Source of the DNA: UMGS1889 sp900556055
GTDB taxonomy: Bacteria > Bacillota > Clostridia > Oscillospirales > Ruminococcaceae
Direction of reading: 5' to 3'
Assembly (NCBI GenBank): GCA_902463265.1
Contig: CABQEV010000002.1
Span: forward strand, 186,001-250,000
DNA: 64,000 bases
Both the position numbers and the translations under genes were made by a program. This document shows, one piece after another, positions 51,594-59,616 of this stretch (within the stretch, counting starts at the first letter, position 1; the number at the start of each line of letters is the position of its first letter). The notes under the pieces are model-generated. The model did not search any database and was not told the DNA's origin. It saw only the letters and a list, made by a program, of their open reading frames with translations.

Positions 51594-51627
51594 GTTATAA
51601 TGAATAAAGCAAAGGAGGAATTTCCCA

Positions 51628-51864
51628 ATGTATTTCTCTGACGATAAAGAATTGTATAGAACAGTAGGTTCAAGAATAAAGCAAAAGAGAAAAGAAAAAG
51701 GATTTACACAGCAGCAGTTATGTGAAAAAGTCGGAATAAGTTTAAGCTATCTGTCAAAGATAGAAGCTGCTAATTGTGATAAGAGCTTTTCACTTTCAAT
51801 ATTAAATCAATTGGCAAACGCTTTAAAAGTTGATGTAACTGACTTTTTTAAGGAGTGTGAATGA
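51628..51864 (+). CDS. C-protein-like XRE regulator
   Basis: A 78-residue single-domain HTH (GFTQQQLCEKVGISLSYLSKIEAANCDKSF in pieces: TQQQLCEKVG, SLSYLSKIEA; then LSILNQLANALKVDVTDFF). Size and layout match controller proteins of type II R-M systems. It has an AAAGGAGG ribosome site, and its stop overlaps the next start (ATGA), the usual C-R arrangement that delays nuclease synthesis. Confidence 0.82.
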   Translation: MYFSDDKELYRTVGSRIKQKRKEKGFTQQQLCEKVGISLSYLSKIEAANCDKSFSLSILNQLANALKVDVTDFFKECE

Positions 51865-52388
51865 TTATGTCAAGAATTCCTAACAAACATGGTGGCGGAG
51901 CAGCAACAAATGCAAATGGACTTTTATTTGAGCAAACAACATCATTAAACAGTGCACTGGATGCTAATGGTTATAAAGTCTCGGATGATGGAAAAGTCTA
52001 TAATTCAAAAGGACTATTTTTAGGTTACAGTAAATCCAAATACAGTTTTAGGAAGTTTTTGGAAGAGTGCGGAGTTGATTTAAGTGTTAATTCAGATATT
52101 TTATTACCTGATGATGCATTTATAAATTCTAAAAATAACACTGTATATATTATAGAAAAGAAATTTCAAAGTGGCTCTGGTTCGGTATCTGAAAAAATTC
52201 AAACATGTGAATACAAGAAAATACAGTATAAAAAATTGGTATCGCAAATTGGCTATCAGGTTGAATACATCTATATATTAAGTGATTTTTTTGATAATCC
52301 TAAATTTGCAGATGTATTACATTTTATCGAATCCAAAGGATGCCATTATTATTTTAACGAATTACCTTTGAGATTTTTGCATATATAA
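51861..52388 (+). CDS. PD-(D/E)XK endonuclease (second R-M system)
   Basis: A 175-residue protein. A Gly-rich start (KHGGGAATNANGLLFEQTTSL, in pieces GGGAATNANG and FEQTTSL) places a Glu on the first helix. LLPDDAFINSKNNTVYIIEKK gives the catalytic PD...EKK (Asp 84/85, Glu 99, Lys 101). I do not recognise the subtype. Coupled by ATGA overlap to a C-protein-like gene and preceded by a methylase, it is most likely a restriction enzyme of unknown specificity. Confidence 0.7.
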   Translation: MIMSRIPNKHGGGAATNANGLLFEQTTSLNSALDANGYKVSDDGKVYNSKGLFLGYSKSKYSFRKFLEECGVDLSVNSDILLPDDAFINSKNNTVYIIEKKFQSGSGSVSEKIQTCEYKKIQYKKLVSQIGYQVEYIYILSDFFDNPKFADVLHFIESKGCHYYFNELPLRFLHI

Positions 52389-52450
52389 CTGGAATATTGA
52401 TATGACTAAATATCCACTTAAAACGAATATTAAATTTTTAATACTCATAC

Positions 52451-52471
52451 GAAATACACAAGTAATACACA
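52451..52471 (+). repeat. Integrase arm-type repeats, right end
   Basis: GAAATACACA (52451-52460) and GTAATACACA (52462-52471), 11 bases apart, match the four copies at the left end in the same orientation. Confidence 0.6.
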
Positions 52472-52505
52472 ATTACAATTTTAGCTCTGTATTTCAGCGG
52501 AACAA

Positions 52506-52535
52506 TGTTGCGGTTGAAAAGCTATGAAGGCATAA
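52506..52535 (+). repeat. Right attachment site of the element
   Basis: Imperfect direct repeat of the 3' end of the GGGtGRT gene (TGTTGCGGTTGAAAAGCTAT...). One base is missing and two differ relative to 41961-41991. Confidence 0.72.
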
Positions 52536-52803
52536 TAAACGGCGTAAATACGCGCTTTATAGGCTTTGAATTTAATCAAAGCGTTAAAGCAGTGTACTGT
52601 GCAAGTAAAAAAATTTGTCCACTGTCCACGATTTGTCCACGGTTATTTTAACTCGTGGTCAGAGCGTGGACAGTTTTATATTGTCTTGCTTTGTTATATA
52701 TCTTTGCAGTTCTGATTCAAGGATTTTAAGTGTGAATATATGGAAAGCAGCGACATTTCTGCCGCTGCTTTTCCATTGCCATCTTTGACCGATGGGTTTG
52801 CTT

Positions 52804-53274
52804 TTAAGTATTTTTTATCACTTTTTCAACAACATACGTTTCAATACTTCCGTTCAAATTTTCAATGTATGCCGTTTTCTCTGCAAATGAAATATTCATC
52901 ATACGGGTTTGGGGCAGCGATTTAAAATCGGATTCTATTAATTGATTTATCTTTTGGGGATCATCATATCTGACCACTATTTCTTCACTCTCAAATTCGT
53001 CTATTAAATGATATGCCTCATAGTCAACGGAATGTGATGTTTCAACAGGACATGGCTTAAGCACATACAAATCTTCGCCATTAAAAAAAGAATACCTTTT
53101 GCATTCCTCGCAAAATAATGATGCTTCTAACTTAGGGCGTTCTTCTATCGGTATGATATCGCAAATAAATTTTATCCACATAATGTATTGGCTTTGAGTA
53201 TATAACCTGCAAACCCATTTACACGGACATATAGTTGCGTTTATTACATTTCCGCAAGTACATTTAAATTTCAT
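52804..53274 (-). CDS. Hypothetical zinc-ribbon-like protein, 156 residues
   Basis: Not recognised. An AAAGGAG ribosome site supports it. The N-terminus has cysteine pairs (FKCTCGNVI, ICPCKWVC) and LFCEECKRYSFF further on, suggesting one or two zinc ribbons. The rest is acidic with a beta-like end (KTAYIENLNGSIETYVVEKV). AT-rich relative to the core genome, beside two other orphans and an integrase fragment: probably part of an old mobile remnant. Confidence 0.6.
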   Translation of the reverse strand: MKFKCTCGNVINATICPCKWVCRLYTQSQYIMWIKFICDIIPIEERPKLEASLFCEECKRYSFFNGEDLYVLKPCPVETSHSVDYEAYHLIDEFESEEIVVRYDDPQKINQLIESDFKSLPQTRMMNISFAEKTAYIENLNGSIETYVVEKVIKNT

Positions 53275-53423
53275 TTTGAATTAGCTCCTTTTATTTTTAT
53301 GTTTCCAAAGATTGTTCGTATTTCAAAGAATGCTGCAAAACGACTGCTTTGAAATACTATTGTTATACGGTTCACATTAGTTTGAAACCTCAGTTTTCAT
53401 GGATTAATTAACGAGTACACAAT

Positions 53424-53927
53424 TTATTGTACTGCATCATCAAATGATCGTGCGATTAAATTTGAATAGCTTTCTTCAAAAATAAACTCGTCTCCCAACT
53501 CACTGTTTCTCAAATCAGTTGTAACGACCTTAATACTGTTTCCATTGTAAAATATATACGGCAGCAAGGATTCACGCCGTCTGATTTTAGAAAAATCACA
53601 AGAATCAATAATAATAAAATTTGATAAAACAGTCTTGTTGTCAGCGAAAAACTTCTCTGCATTAACGCCCGATAATTCTAAAATGTAAAACGAGTAATTA
53701 TCGCGATATTCAACTTTTTTCCAATTTGCGATTTTCCCGTCGTTTATGTTAATTTTATATAGATCTAAAATTTGTTCATTCATATTCTTGTCTATTGTAG
53801 CCGTATAGATATGTTCACCAATAAACGTTTCCTTCCATAATACAAAAGACAAAGAAAAGAATGCAAATATTACTCCTAAACATAGTACAAAATAAAATAT
53901 TTTCTTATTAACTGCAATTCCTTTCAC
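53424..53927 (-). CDS. Hypothetical membrane-anchored protein, 167 residues
   Basis: Not recognised. Starts at GTG; one N-terminal membrane segment (IFYFVLCLGVIFAFFSLSFVL, residues ~10-30, given as FYFVLCLGVIFAFF) then ~135 extracytoplasmic residues with no Cys pair or enzyme motif visible. It may be a short-lived lipid-free membrane anchor protein or a secreted domain held at the membrane. AT-rich, in the orphan cluster. Confidence 0.5.
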   Translation of the reverse strand: MKGIAVNKKIFYFVLCLGVIFAFFSLSFVLWKETFIGEHIYTATIDKNMNEQILDLYKININDGKIANWKKVEYRDNYSFYILELSGVNAEKFFADNKTVLSNFIIIDSCDFSKIRRRESLLPYIFYNGNSIKVVTTDLRNSELGDEFIFEESYSNLIARSFDDAVQ

Positions 53928-54063
53928 CTAGTTTCCAAGCCTCCACACCTTCATATTTTCCATATACTAAAAACTCACGTGCCATTCCGCATTCGTGTAA
54001 CAATTGAACAATATGCATCGCCTATTGCATAGCGCCAAGCTGTTTCAGTGATATTACAGTCTG

Positions 54064-54768
54064 CTATCTCACTTGAACCTTTCCTATCAATGCATCGTCT
54101 ATCGTCAAAAGATCATATTCATTTTCATTTTTGAATTTCTCGCCTGTATCAAAGAATTTTAGATATAAAACAAAATCACCTTCCTCTTTAATATCTGTTA
54201 AAATGCAAAAATACTCTGCCTTATTTACGGTTAATTTGTAAAAATGATTTACTTTCAGCTCACCAAAGTTATGTTTATCATTTAAACGCACCTTAACATT
54301 ATAATGCGGAAGTAAAACAATAATATTTTCCTTTTTAATTGTGTCATATCTTAATTTCAATTCCGCTTCAGACAACGTGTCTTCACGGGCATACTTTATC
54401 ATCCCATCTTGATTTTTGTTTTCTATTATAACCAAAAAACCGTTTGTTGATTTGTTTAAAATCTCTGCATATCTTATTTGTTGAATGAAATATACAGCAA
54501 CTCCCAATATCGCTGCCGAAAACATAATAATAAAAGATATATGTACTGATTTCTCGCTTAAAACACTAATGAGCAGATCCCCTATCCCCAATATAAATAA
54601 AACAATAAAATAAACAATTATATGAAATCTTGTATAGCTCGAAATCTTGGTGAAATTGCATCCGCAATTACTGCAAATTTTATAGCAGAAAAACAATTTT
54701 TTTCTGGTCAGGCATTGCCTGCAAATAATCTTTCTCCCGCAGTTAGGACAAACAATAAAATCTGTCAC
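54064..54768 (-). CDS. Hypothetical zinc-ribbon membrane protein
   Basis: About 234 residues. GTG 54768 is preferred (GGGG at 9 bases); ATG 54783 in frame lacks a site. CPNCGRKIICRQC and CSNCGCNF near the start form a zinc ribbon, followed by two membrane segments (~50-70 and ~80-100) and a ~130-residue soluble C-terminus. Unknown function. Third orphan of the AT-rich remnant. Confidence 0.55.
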   Translation of the reverse strand: MTDFIVCPNCGRKIICRQCLTRKKLFFCYKICSNCGCNFTKISSYTRFHIIVYFIVLFILGIGDLLISVLSEKSVHISFIIMFSAAILGVAVYFIQQIRYAEILNKSTNGFLVIIENKNQDGMIKYAREDTLSEAELKLRYDTIKKENIIVLLPHYNVKVRLNDKHNFGELKVNHFYKLTVNKAEYFCILTDIKEEGDFVLYLKFFDTGEKFKNENEYDLLTIDDALIGKVQVR

Positions 54769-54790
54769 TTCAATAACCCCCATTCAATAT

Positions 54791-55003
54791 ATACAGGGCA
54801 GCTTCAAAATCCACCCTGATTTACCTTATGTGACACCGCACAAGTTAAGACATACATATGCATCGTATATGCTCCAAAGCGGTGCAGATGTTGAAACGGT
54901 GAGAATGCTTCTCGGACATTCCGACATAAGCACAACGCAGATATATGTACATTCAAACTACAAGCAAATGAAAGAAGCTGCCGACAAGCTGAATTTCAGC
55001 TGA
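54791..55003 (+). pseudogene. C-terminal fragment of a tyrosine recombinase
   Basis: Reading from 54791, the frame gives LPYVTPHKLRHTYASYML, then ETVRMLLGHSDISTTQIYVH and ends KLNFS-stop (TGA 55001-55003). These are catalytic boxes II and III (HxLRH, LGHxxxxTTxxYxH) of an integrase, but no start or N-terminal half precedes them. It differs from the intact integrase at 42148-43194 and sits next to tRNA-Leu, so it is the relic of a separate element. Confidence 0.85.
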
Positions 55004-55094
55004 AAAATCATCGCACTTTTTTTGAAAATCAAGATAAAAAAGCAAAACAGCGTGCCGAGGGTGGAATACACAAAGCACGCTGTTAATTGATTTA

Positions 55095-55178
55095 TGGTGC
55101 GGGTGACAGGACTTGAACCTGCACGGGGGTGCCACCAGAACCTAAATCTGGCGCGTCTGCCAATTCCGCCACACCCGC
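55095..55178 (-). tRNA. tRNA-Leu (anticodon TAG)
   Basis: Class II tRNA with acceptor GCGGGTG/CACCCGC, anticodon loop TTTAGGT (TAG), long variable arm, T-arm GGTTCAAGTCC and encoded CCA. Integrase remnants lie just beyond its 3' end. Confidence 0.93.
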
Positions 55179-55250
55179 ATTCGGCTATGCTTTCACTGCA
55201 TCAACCGAAATTCATTATATCACAGCGGAGAAAAAATGTCAAGGAAAATT

Positions 55251-56207
55251 TCACATTGAAATGCTTACCGAAACTGCAGAATATTCCGCTCCGCTTATCT
55301 CCGGTCCTGCGCATATTATCTGCCATGCCGAAGTTTTGTCGAACAGTGCTTCGCAGCATTCCTCGGCAGCATTTTCTGCGGATAATATCAGCGTTTCGTC
55401 ACGGGGGATATCCTTTCCCGATCTGCCGCATTTTTCTTCTGTACGGACGTCCGCATGTATATCCGCACGGCATATCGTTCTGCCGTTTTCCTTTGCAGAT
55501 CCTATGTCAGATGAAATGTTCGTGACGGTAAGAGCACCGTATCCGCATGATGTTGAAACGTCGAGCATCATGCCTTTTCCGTATCCCGAAAGCAGCATAT
55601 ATCCCATGTTTTCCTTTTGACTTAGGATAGTTTTTCCTCCTGTCGGGGATATGAATGAGGTAGTGTCAAATGTGACGTTTTTTCCCGAAATATCAGCAAA
55701 CGGGACAGCCGAAAAGCCTCCTGTATCACGTCTGCATATTTCGGCTAGCGTTACGGTTTTTATCCTGCCCTGACGCTCGGAAAATTTCAGCTTTTCTTCC
55801 GTATCTCCCGACATTTCCGATACTGCATCTCCGCCGTCAAATGCGGAGACCACAAGGCATGACGGGGACATACCGTATTCCGCTGTAAGCAGACGGACAA
55901 GCCTATTGTCGGGTGTTACGTTACGTCCTGCGACCAATACCTGAGTGTGTCCGATAAAAAGATTTGCACCGTCCGGGATGGCAAGCTCGGCGGTTCTGAG
56001 TGCTTCTGCGACAGTATTTCCTTCGCCGCTGACTGCGCCGCCGCCTTTTCCCGTGTCCTCGATCATCAGTGTGATTTTTATTGTATCGCCCGAGCGGTCA
56101 AGCGCCATTGCCCTTACAAATGCACGTTCGTTTATCTCGATGATCTCTGCGCATGATGAAAGCATGACTGACGATATCATCATAACTGCTGCCATTATTC
56201 TTTTCAT
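55251..56207 (-). CDS. Spore germination receptor lipoprotein (Ger(x)C family)
   Basis: A 318-residue lipoprotein from ATG 56207, set by GAAGGAGG. The lipobox is MLSSC (Cys ~19). The GerC-like start EIIEINERAFVRAMALDRSGD and the HTQVLVAGRNV segment are typical. It is rather short compared with the usual 360-400 residues. It forms the C subunit of a nutrient germinant receptor with the two upstream genes and overlaps GerB by 4 bases. Confidence 0.88.
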   Translation of the reverse strand: MKRIMAAVMMISSVMLSSCAEIIEINERAFVRAMALDRSGDTIKITLMIEDTGKGGGAVSGEGNTVAEALRTAELAIPDGANLFIGHTQVLVAGRNVTPDNRLVRLLTAEYGMSPSCLVVSAFDGGDAVSEMSGDTEEKLKFSERQGRIKTVTLAEICRRDTGGFSAVPFADISGKNVTFDTTSFISPTGGKTILSQKENMGYMLLSGYGKGMMLDVSTSCGYGALTVTNISSDIGSAKENGRTICRADIHADVRTEEKCGRSGKDIPRDETLILSAENAAEECCEALFDKTSAWQIICAGPEISGAEYSAVSVSISM

Positions 56208-57283
56208 GTTCGTTCCTCCTTCGATACTATTATTAATGTCGGGATAAGAAACGTCAGCACACATACTGAGCCTGCACCGCAGATATTTCTCAGCATATCC
56301 GATGAATATTCACTGCCCATGACTGTCGGAAGCAAAAGTGCAAACACTGCCGCACATACGCACAGGCAGGAAAGCATACGTTTTTTCTGGAACACAGGCA
56401 AAAGCTCTGACAATATATCCGAGGCGATAAAAACATAAACTCCTGCTGACAATATTCCCGATATTGTCCATACTGACATAAACACTGCATCGGCACGTCC
56501 GAAAAGTACAGCGTCCGAAAAAGCGGACAGTGACATAAAGGGAAAATCCGTGATATATGCATAATTTCCTGCGATCACTGAAATTGAGTATGACACGAAA
56601 ACAAGCAGTATAAGCTTGCCTGTCAATGCAGCGTAAAGCGGACGGCGTATGCCTTTTTCCGAATATTTCATAAGGAATGCCGCTGCTGCCAGCTCCGAGC
56701 TTCTGGCGATATCTCCGCGAACCGCCCTTGAAAATTCCGAGCCGAAGATAATGCCCTTTTGCAGTCCTTCGGAGATGTCGGTATTCCTGAAGGCAAATGC
56801 AGTCATTAACGCAGTCAGTATCAGAAAAACCGTCAGCATGACTGACGATGAACGTGCTATGCCCTCAATGCCGAGATATGCGCAGCAGCCTGCCGTGATT
56901 ATCATTATGACAGCAAAGCCTATACGCCCCGATGTGCGGAAAAACTGCTTCTGTGAGAATTCGCAGTATCCGAGGACAGCGTTTGCGGCGGCGCAGAGGA
57001 AAAACACGCCGTATATCACTCGGGATATTATCCCGAAGATCCTGCTTCTTTTTTCGGCTATCCCGCAGACTGAGGCAGACGGCAATTCGCTGTTCAGCAT
57101 GATTATCGGAATGACCAGCAGTGCCTGGAGCATGCATGATACGAATATTGCCGCAGGCTGTACTGCATTTCCGGTGCCGTTTTCGGTCATGGGTACATAG
57201 GTCATCAGCGTGAATGAACGCATAAGCAGCAGAACAGCGAAGATCTGACCGCCGCTTATGACGGTTTTATTGTTAAGCTTCAT
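56204..57283 (-). CDS. Spore germination receptor permease (GerB family)
   Basis: A 359-residue integral membrane protein with ten predicted helices, of the APC-like endospore germination permease family. ISGGQIFAVLLLMRSFTLMTYVP at the N-terminus (in pieces ISGGQIFAVL, LMTYVP) fits. GGAGAAACG ribosome site; overlaps gerA by 11 bases. It is the probable germinant-binding subunit in the spore inner membrane. Confidence 0.88.
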   Translation of the reverse strand: MKLNNKTVISGGQIFAVLLLMRSFTLMTYVPMTENGTGNAVQPAAIFVSCMLQALLVIPIIMLNSELPSASVCGIAEKRSRIFGIISRVIYGVFFLCAAANAVLGYCEFSQKQFFRTSGRIGFAVIMIITAGCCAYLGIEGIARSSSVMLTVFLILTALMTAFAFRNTDISEGLQKGIIFGSEFSRAVRGDIARSSELAAAAFLMKYSEKGIRRPLYAALTGKLILLVFVSYSISVIAGNYAYITDFPFMSLSAFSDAVLFGRADAVFMSVWTISGILSAGVYVFIASDILSELLPVFQKKRMLSCLCVCAAVFALLLPTVMGSEYSSDMLRNICGAGSVCVLTFLIPTLIIVSKEERT

Positions 57284-58784
57284 CGTTTCTCCCTGTATTT
57301 CCGTAATGTGCGCCGTTCAGACCGCCGACGGTGACATTCCCTTTTTCAAGATATTTAAATCCGAGACGTGTGAAAACATCTCTCATGGATTTGGGCGTGA
57401 ACGGCGAAAGCGGTGCTGTTACGGGTATCCCGCAGCTTTCTATCGAGCAGATGTTGACAAGTGTTACCGCACCTATGACAGATACTCCGAAAAATCCCCA
57501 CAGTCCGCCCGCAATAACCGTAAGGAAGCGCAGCAGTGTAACGGGCTGGCTGAGATTCGGTACGACAAATCCTGCTGTTACAGAAAGTGCCGCAGCAACA
57601 AGCATCGGGTTTGAGATAAGTCCGCCCGAAACAGCCGCATCTCCGATAATAAGTCCGCCGACAATGCTGACTGCGCCGCCGATATTTTTCGGCAGGCGAA
57701 GCCCCGCCTCACGGACTATCTCGTAGAATATCAGTACGATAAGCGCTTCGGCGGCAAGGGGGAGAGGTGCGTCAAGCTCGGTCTCGGCAAGCTTTTTCAG
57801 CAGATCAAATCTGAACATTTCGGGGTGAAAGGTCGCTGCGGCAACGTATACTCCCGGAAGAAAGACAGCAAGCAGGAATGCCGCAAATTTTATCAGCCTG
57901 ATGAATGTCGCATAATACGGACGCATATTGTAATCGTCCATAGTCTGAAAGTTTTCTATAAAAAGGTATGGAATGATTATCGCATACGGCGTACCCTCTA
58001 TCATAACGCCTATGCGTCCCTCAAGCAGCTTTCCGCAGAATGAATCGGGACGTTCCGTGACTGACACGCCCGAAAAAAGCGACAGGGGAGAGCGGTCGAG
58101 AAACGGTTCAACATATCCGCTGCCGAGGATAGTTTCAAGCCTGATGTTTTTCAGCTGCTTTTTTATCCCTTTTACAGTGGACTGCGGAACTCTGTCCGCC
58201 ATATAGCAGACTATGACATCAGTGTTTGAACATTCCGAGATGGGGAAAAGTTCAAACCTGAGCAGCGGGGATTTTATTCTGCGTCTGACGAGTGACATAT
58301 TCGTTCTGACAGTTTCGACAAAGCCTTCGTGTGAGCCTTTCACATTGCCCTCGCCGTTAGGTTCGCCGATCCCTCTGACTGCATATCCCTGAACGCCGAA
58401 TGCTGCCGCTTCGTCAACTCCGTCGATAAGAAGTATGGCAAATCCGCTCATCGCACGGCGGAGAAGATCGCCGTAATCCTCGGAAAATCCGCGGTCGATG
58501 GTCATAAGCGTTCTGTTTTTCACGAAATCCATAAGCTCATTCGGATCGGTCGAATCGGTTCGGTTTTCGATGTCCATGATCGGGTGGAGAACAAGCTCGG
58601 TTATCGTTGATGTTGCGATCATTCCCTCAAAGCATATGAGATTGAAATTCACGCCGTTCACGGTTATCGGGTTTTCGAGCAGGTCGGAGGTCTTTCCCGT
58701 TATCCGCCTGATATTTTCAAGATTTTCGCTGAGGCTTTTTTTCAGCCTGATGTTTTTGAAGTTATTCATATCGGGAATATTCAA
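57273..58784 (-). CDS. Spore germination receptor subunit A (GerA family)
   Basis: A 503-residue protein. A soluble N-terminal half (~1-270: NVKGSHEGFVETVRTNMSLVRRRIKS, in pieces GSHEGFVET and RTNMSLVRRRI, is the diagnostic block) is followed by ~5 membrane segments. GERPD-like block appears as VTERPDSFCGKLLEGRIGVMIEGTP (ERPD, LLEGRIGVM). The start codon appears to be TTG without a good ribosome site; ATG 58769 is an alternative. GerA channels release ions during germination. This operon implies a spore-forming lineage. Confidence 0.9.
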   Translation of the reverse strand: MNIPDMNNFKNIRLKKSLSENLENIRRITGKTSDLLENPITVNGVNFNLICFEGMIATSTITELVLHPIMDIENRTDSTDPNELMDFVKNRTLMTIDRGFSEDYGDLLRRAMSGFAILLIDGVDEAAAFGVQGYAVRGIGEPNGEGNVKGSHEGFVETVRTNMSLVRRRIKSPLLRFELFPISECSNTDVIVCYMADRVPQSTVKGIKKQLKNIRLETILGSGYVEPFLDRSPLSLFSGVSVTERPDSFCGKLLEGRIGVMIEGTPYAIIIPYLFIENFQTMDDYNMRPYYATFIRLIKFAAFLLAVFLPGVYVAAATFHPEMFRFDLLKKLAETELDAPLPLAAEALIVLIFYEIVREAGLRLPKNIGGAVSIVGGLIIGDAAVSGGLISNPMLVAAALSVTAGFVVPNLSQPVTLLRFLTVIAGGLWGFFGVSVIGAVTLVNICSIESCGIPVTAPLSPFTPKSMRDVFTRLGFKYLEKGNVTVGGLNGAHYGNTGRNDEA

Positions 58785-58824
58785 CTGAGGATCACACTGC
58801 CTTTAATTTTTTTTGAAAACCCTC

Positions 58825-58853
58825 TTGTCAAGGAGGATTTTATGTAGTATAAT
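58825..58853 (+). promoter_or_regulatory. Promoter of the radC-uvrB-rluA operon
   Basis: TTGTCA (58825-58830), 17 bases, TATAAT (58848-58853). Confidence 0.8.
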
Positions 58854-58854
58854 G

Positions 58855-58868
58855 AGAATAAATGTTCT
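58855..58868 (+). promoter_or_regulatory. Candidate LexA operator of radC-uvrB
   Basis: AGAATAAATGTTCT, starting 2 bases after the -10, is near-palindromic and differs from GAAC-N4-GTTC at one core base. Similar to the site before uvrA, consistent with shared SOS control. Confidence 0.55.
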
Positions 58869-58896
58869 GATAAAATTGAAAGGAGCGGTCACGAAG

Positions 58897-59598
58897 ATGG
58901 CGGACAGCACGGATAATCCCCATGAGGGACACAGATACAGAATGAAGCAGCAGTTTATCGAAAACGGATATAATTTCGATAATTTCCGCACACATCAGAT
59001 ACTTGAATTTTTCCTGTTTTATGCATGTCCCAGGAAAGATACCAATGAACTTGCACACAGCCTTATGAACCGTTTCGGGACGCTTTCGGGAGTGTTTTCC
59101 GCAAGTGCCGAAGAGCTTATGTCGGTAAACGGCATATCCGAGCATACGGCGATAATGCTGAAATCAATTCCGCAGCTGATGAAGCTTTACAGCAGGGAGT
59201 CAATGAAGTCGGACAGCTTTGATTCACCGGATAAGCTGATACATCTGTTTGAACATTCATTTGACGGAACTTCCGATGAGGAATTTCATGCGGCATGCTT
59301 CGACAATCAGCTGAGAATGATATCAATGACTGTTATTTCAAGCGGCACGCCATCATCGTCTGCTGTTAATATGCGCAGATTATCGGAATTTATTCTCAAA
59401 AATAATTCCACAATGGCTGCCATAGCACATAACCACCCGAAGGGAACATCTGCGCCCTCTAAGGCTGACATAAGCACGACACGCATAATAAGCGGATTTC
59501 TCAAAAGCATAGGAACTACACTTCTTGACCATATTATTGTCGGGGACGACGGCGTTTTTTCCATGAGAAAAAGCGGCACGATCGGAATTTTTGATTGA
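58897..59598 (+). CDS. radC: RadC/JAB-domain protein
   Basis: A 233-residue protein from ATG 58897 after AAAGGAG. N-terminal HhH region (HEGHRYRMKQQFIENG, then LMSVNGISEHTAIMLK) is followed by a JAB/MPN-like metal site AHNHPKGTSAPSKADI (~170-185). The family was named for DNA repair, but its biochemical role is unsettled. Here it is co-transcribed with uvrB behind a LexA-like site, which supports a DNA-damage link. Confidence 0.9.
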   Translation: MADSTDNPHEGHRYRMKQQFIENGYNFDNFRTHQILEFFLFYACPRKDTNELAHSLMNRFGTLSGVFSASAEELMSVNGISEHTAIMLKSIPQLMKLYSRESMKSDSFDSPDKLIHLFEHSFDGTSDEEFHAACFDNQLRMISMTVISSGTPSSSAVNMRRLSEFILKNNSTMAAIAHNHPKGTSAPSKADISTTRIISGFLKSIGTTLLDHIIVGDDGVFSMRKSGTIGIFD

Positions 59599-59616
59599 TA
59601 ATGAAAGTGAGATCAT

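Larger units (their letters stand above)
41992..52535. mobile_element. Integrative mobilizable element with restriction-modification cargo
   Basis: About 10.5 kb bounded by att-like direct repeats. In order: integrase, MobV relaxase, oriT-like repeats, RepA-like ATPase, small HTH (all minus), then divergent repressor, DpnII-type methylase and nuclease, P-loop ATPase, second methylase, C-protein and PD-(D/E)XK nuclease (all plus). No type IV secretion genes, so transfer would need a helper element. Cargo is AT-richer than the host genes around it. Confidence 0.8.
52389..52803. other. Right end of the element and adjoining non-coding DNA
   Basis: About 415 bases without a gene. It holds the right-end arm repeats (52451-52471), the right att repeat (52506-52535), two TTTGTCCAC copies (52615 and 52632) beside a CTGTCCACG/CGTGGACAG stem (52622-52673), and a GGAAAGCAGCG/CGCTGCTTTTCC hairpin (52741-52774). 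Confidence 0.6.
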
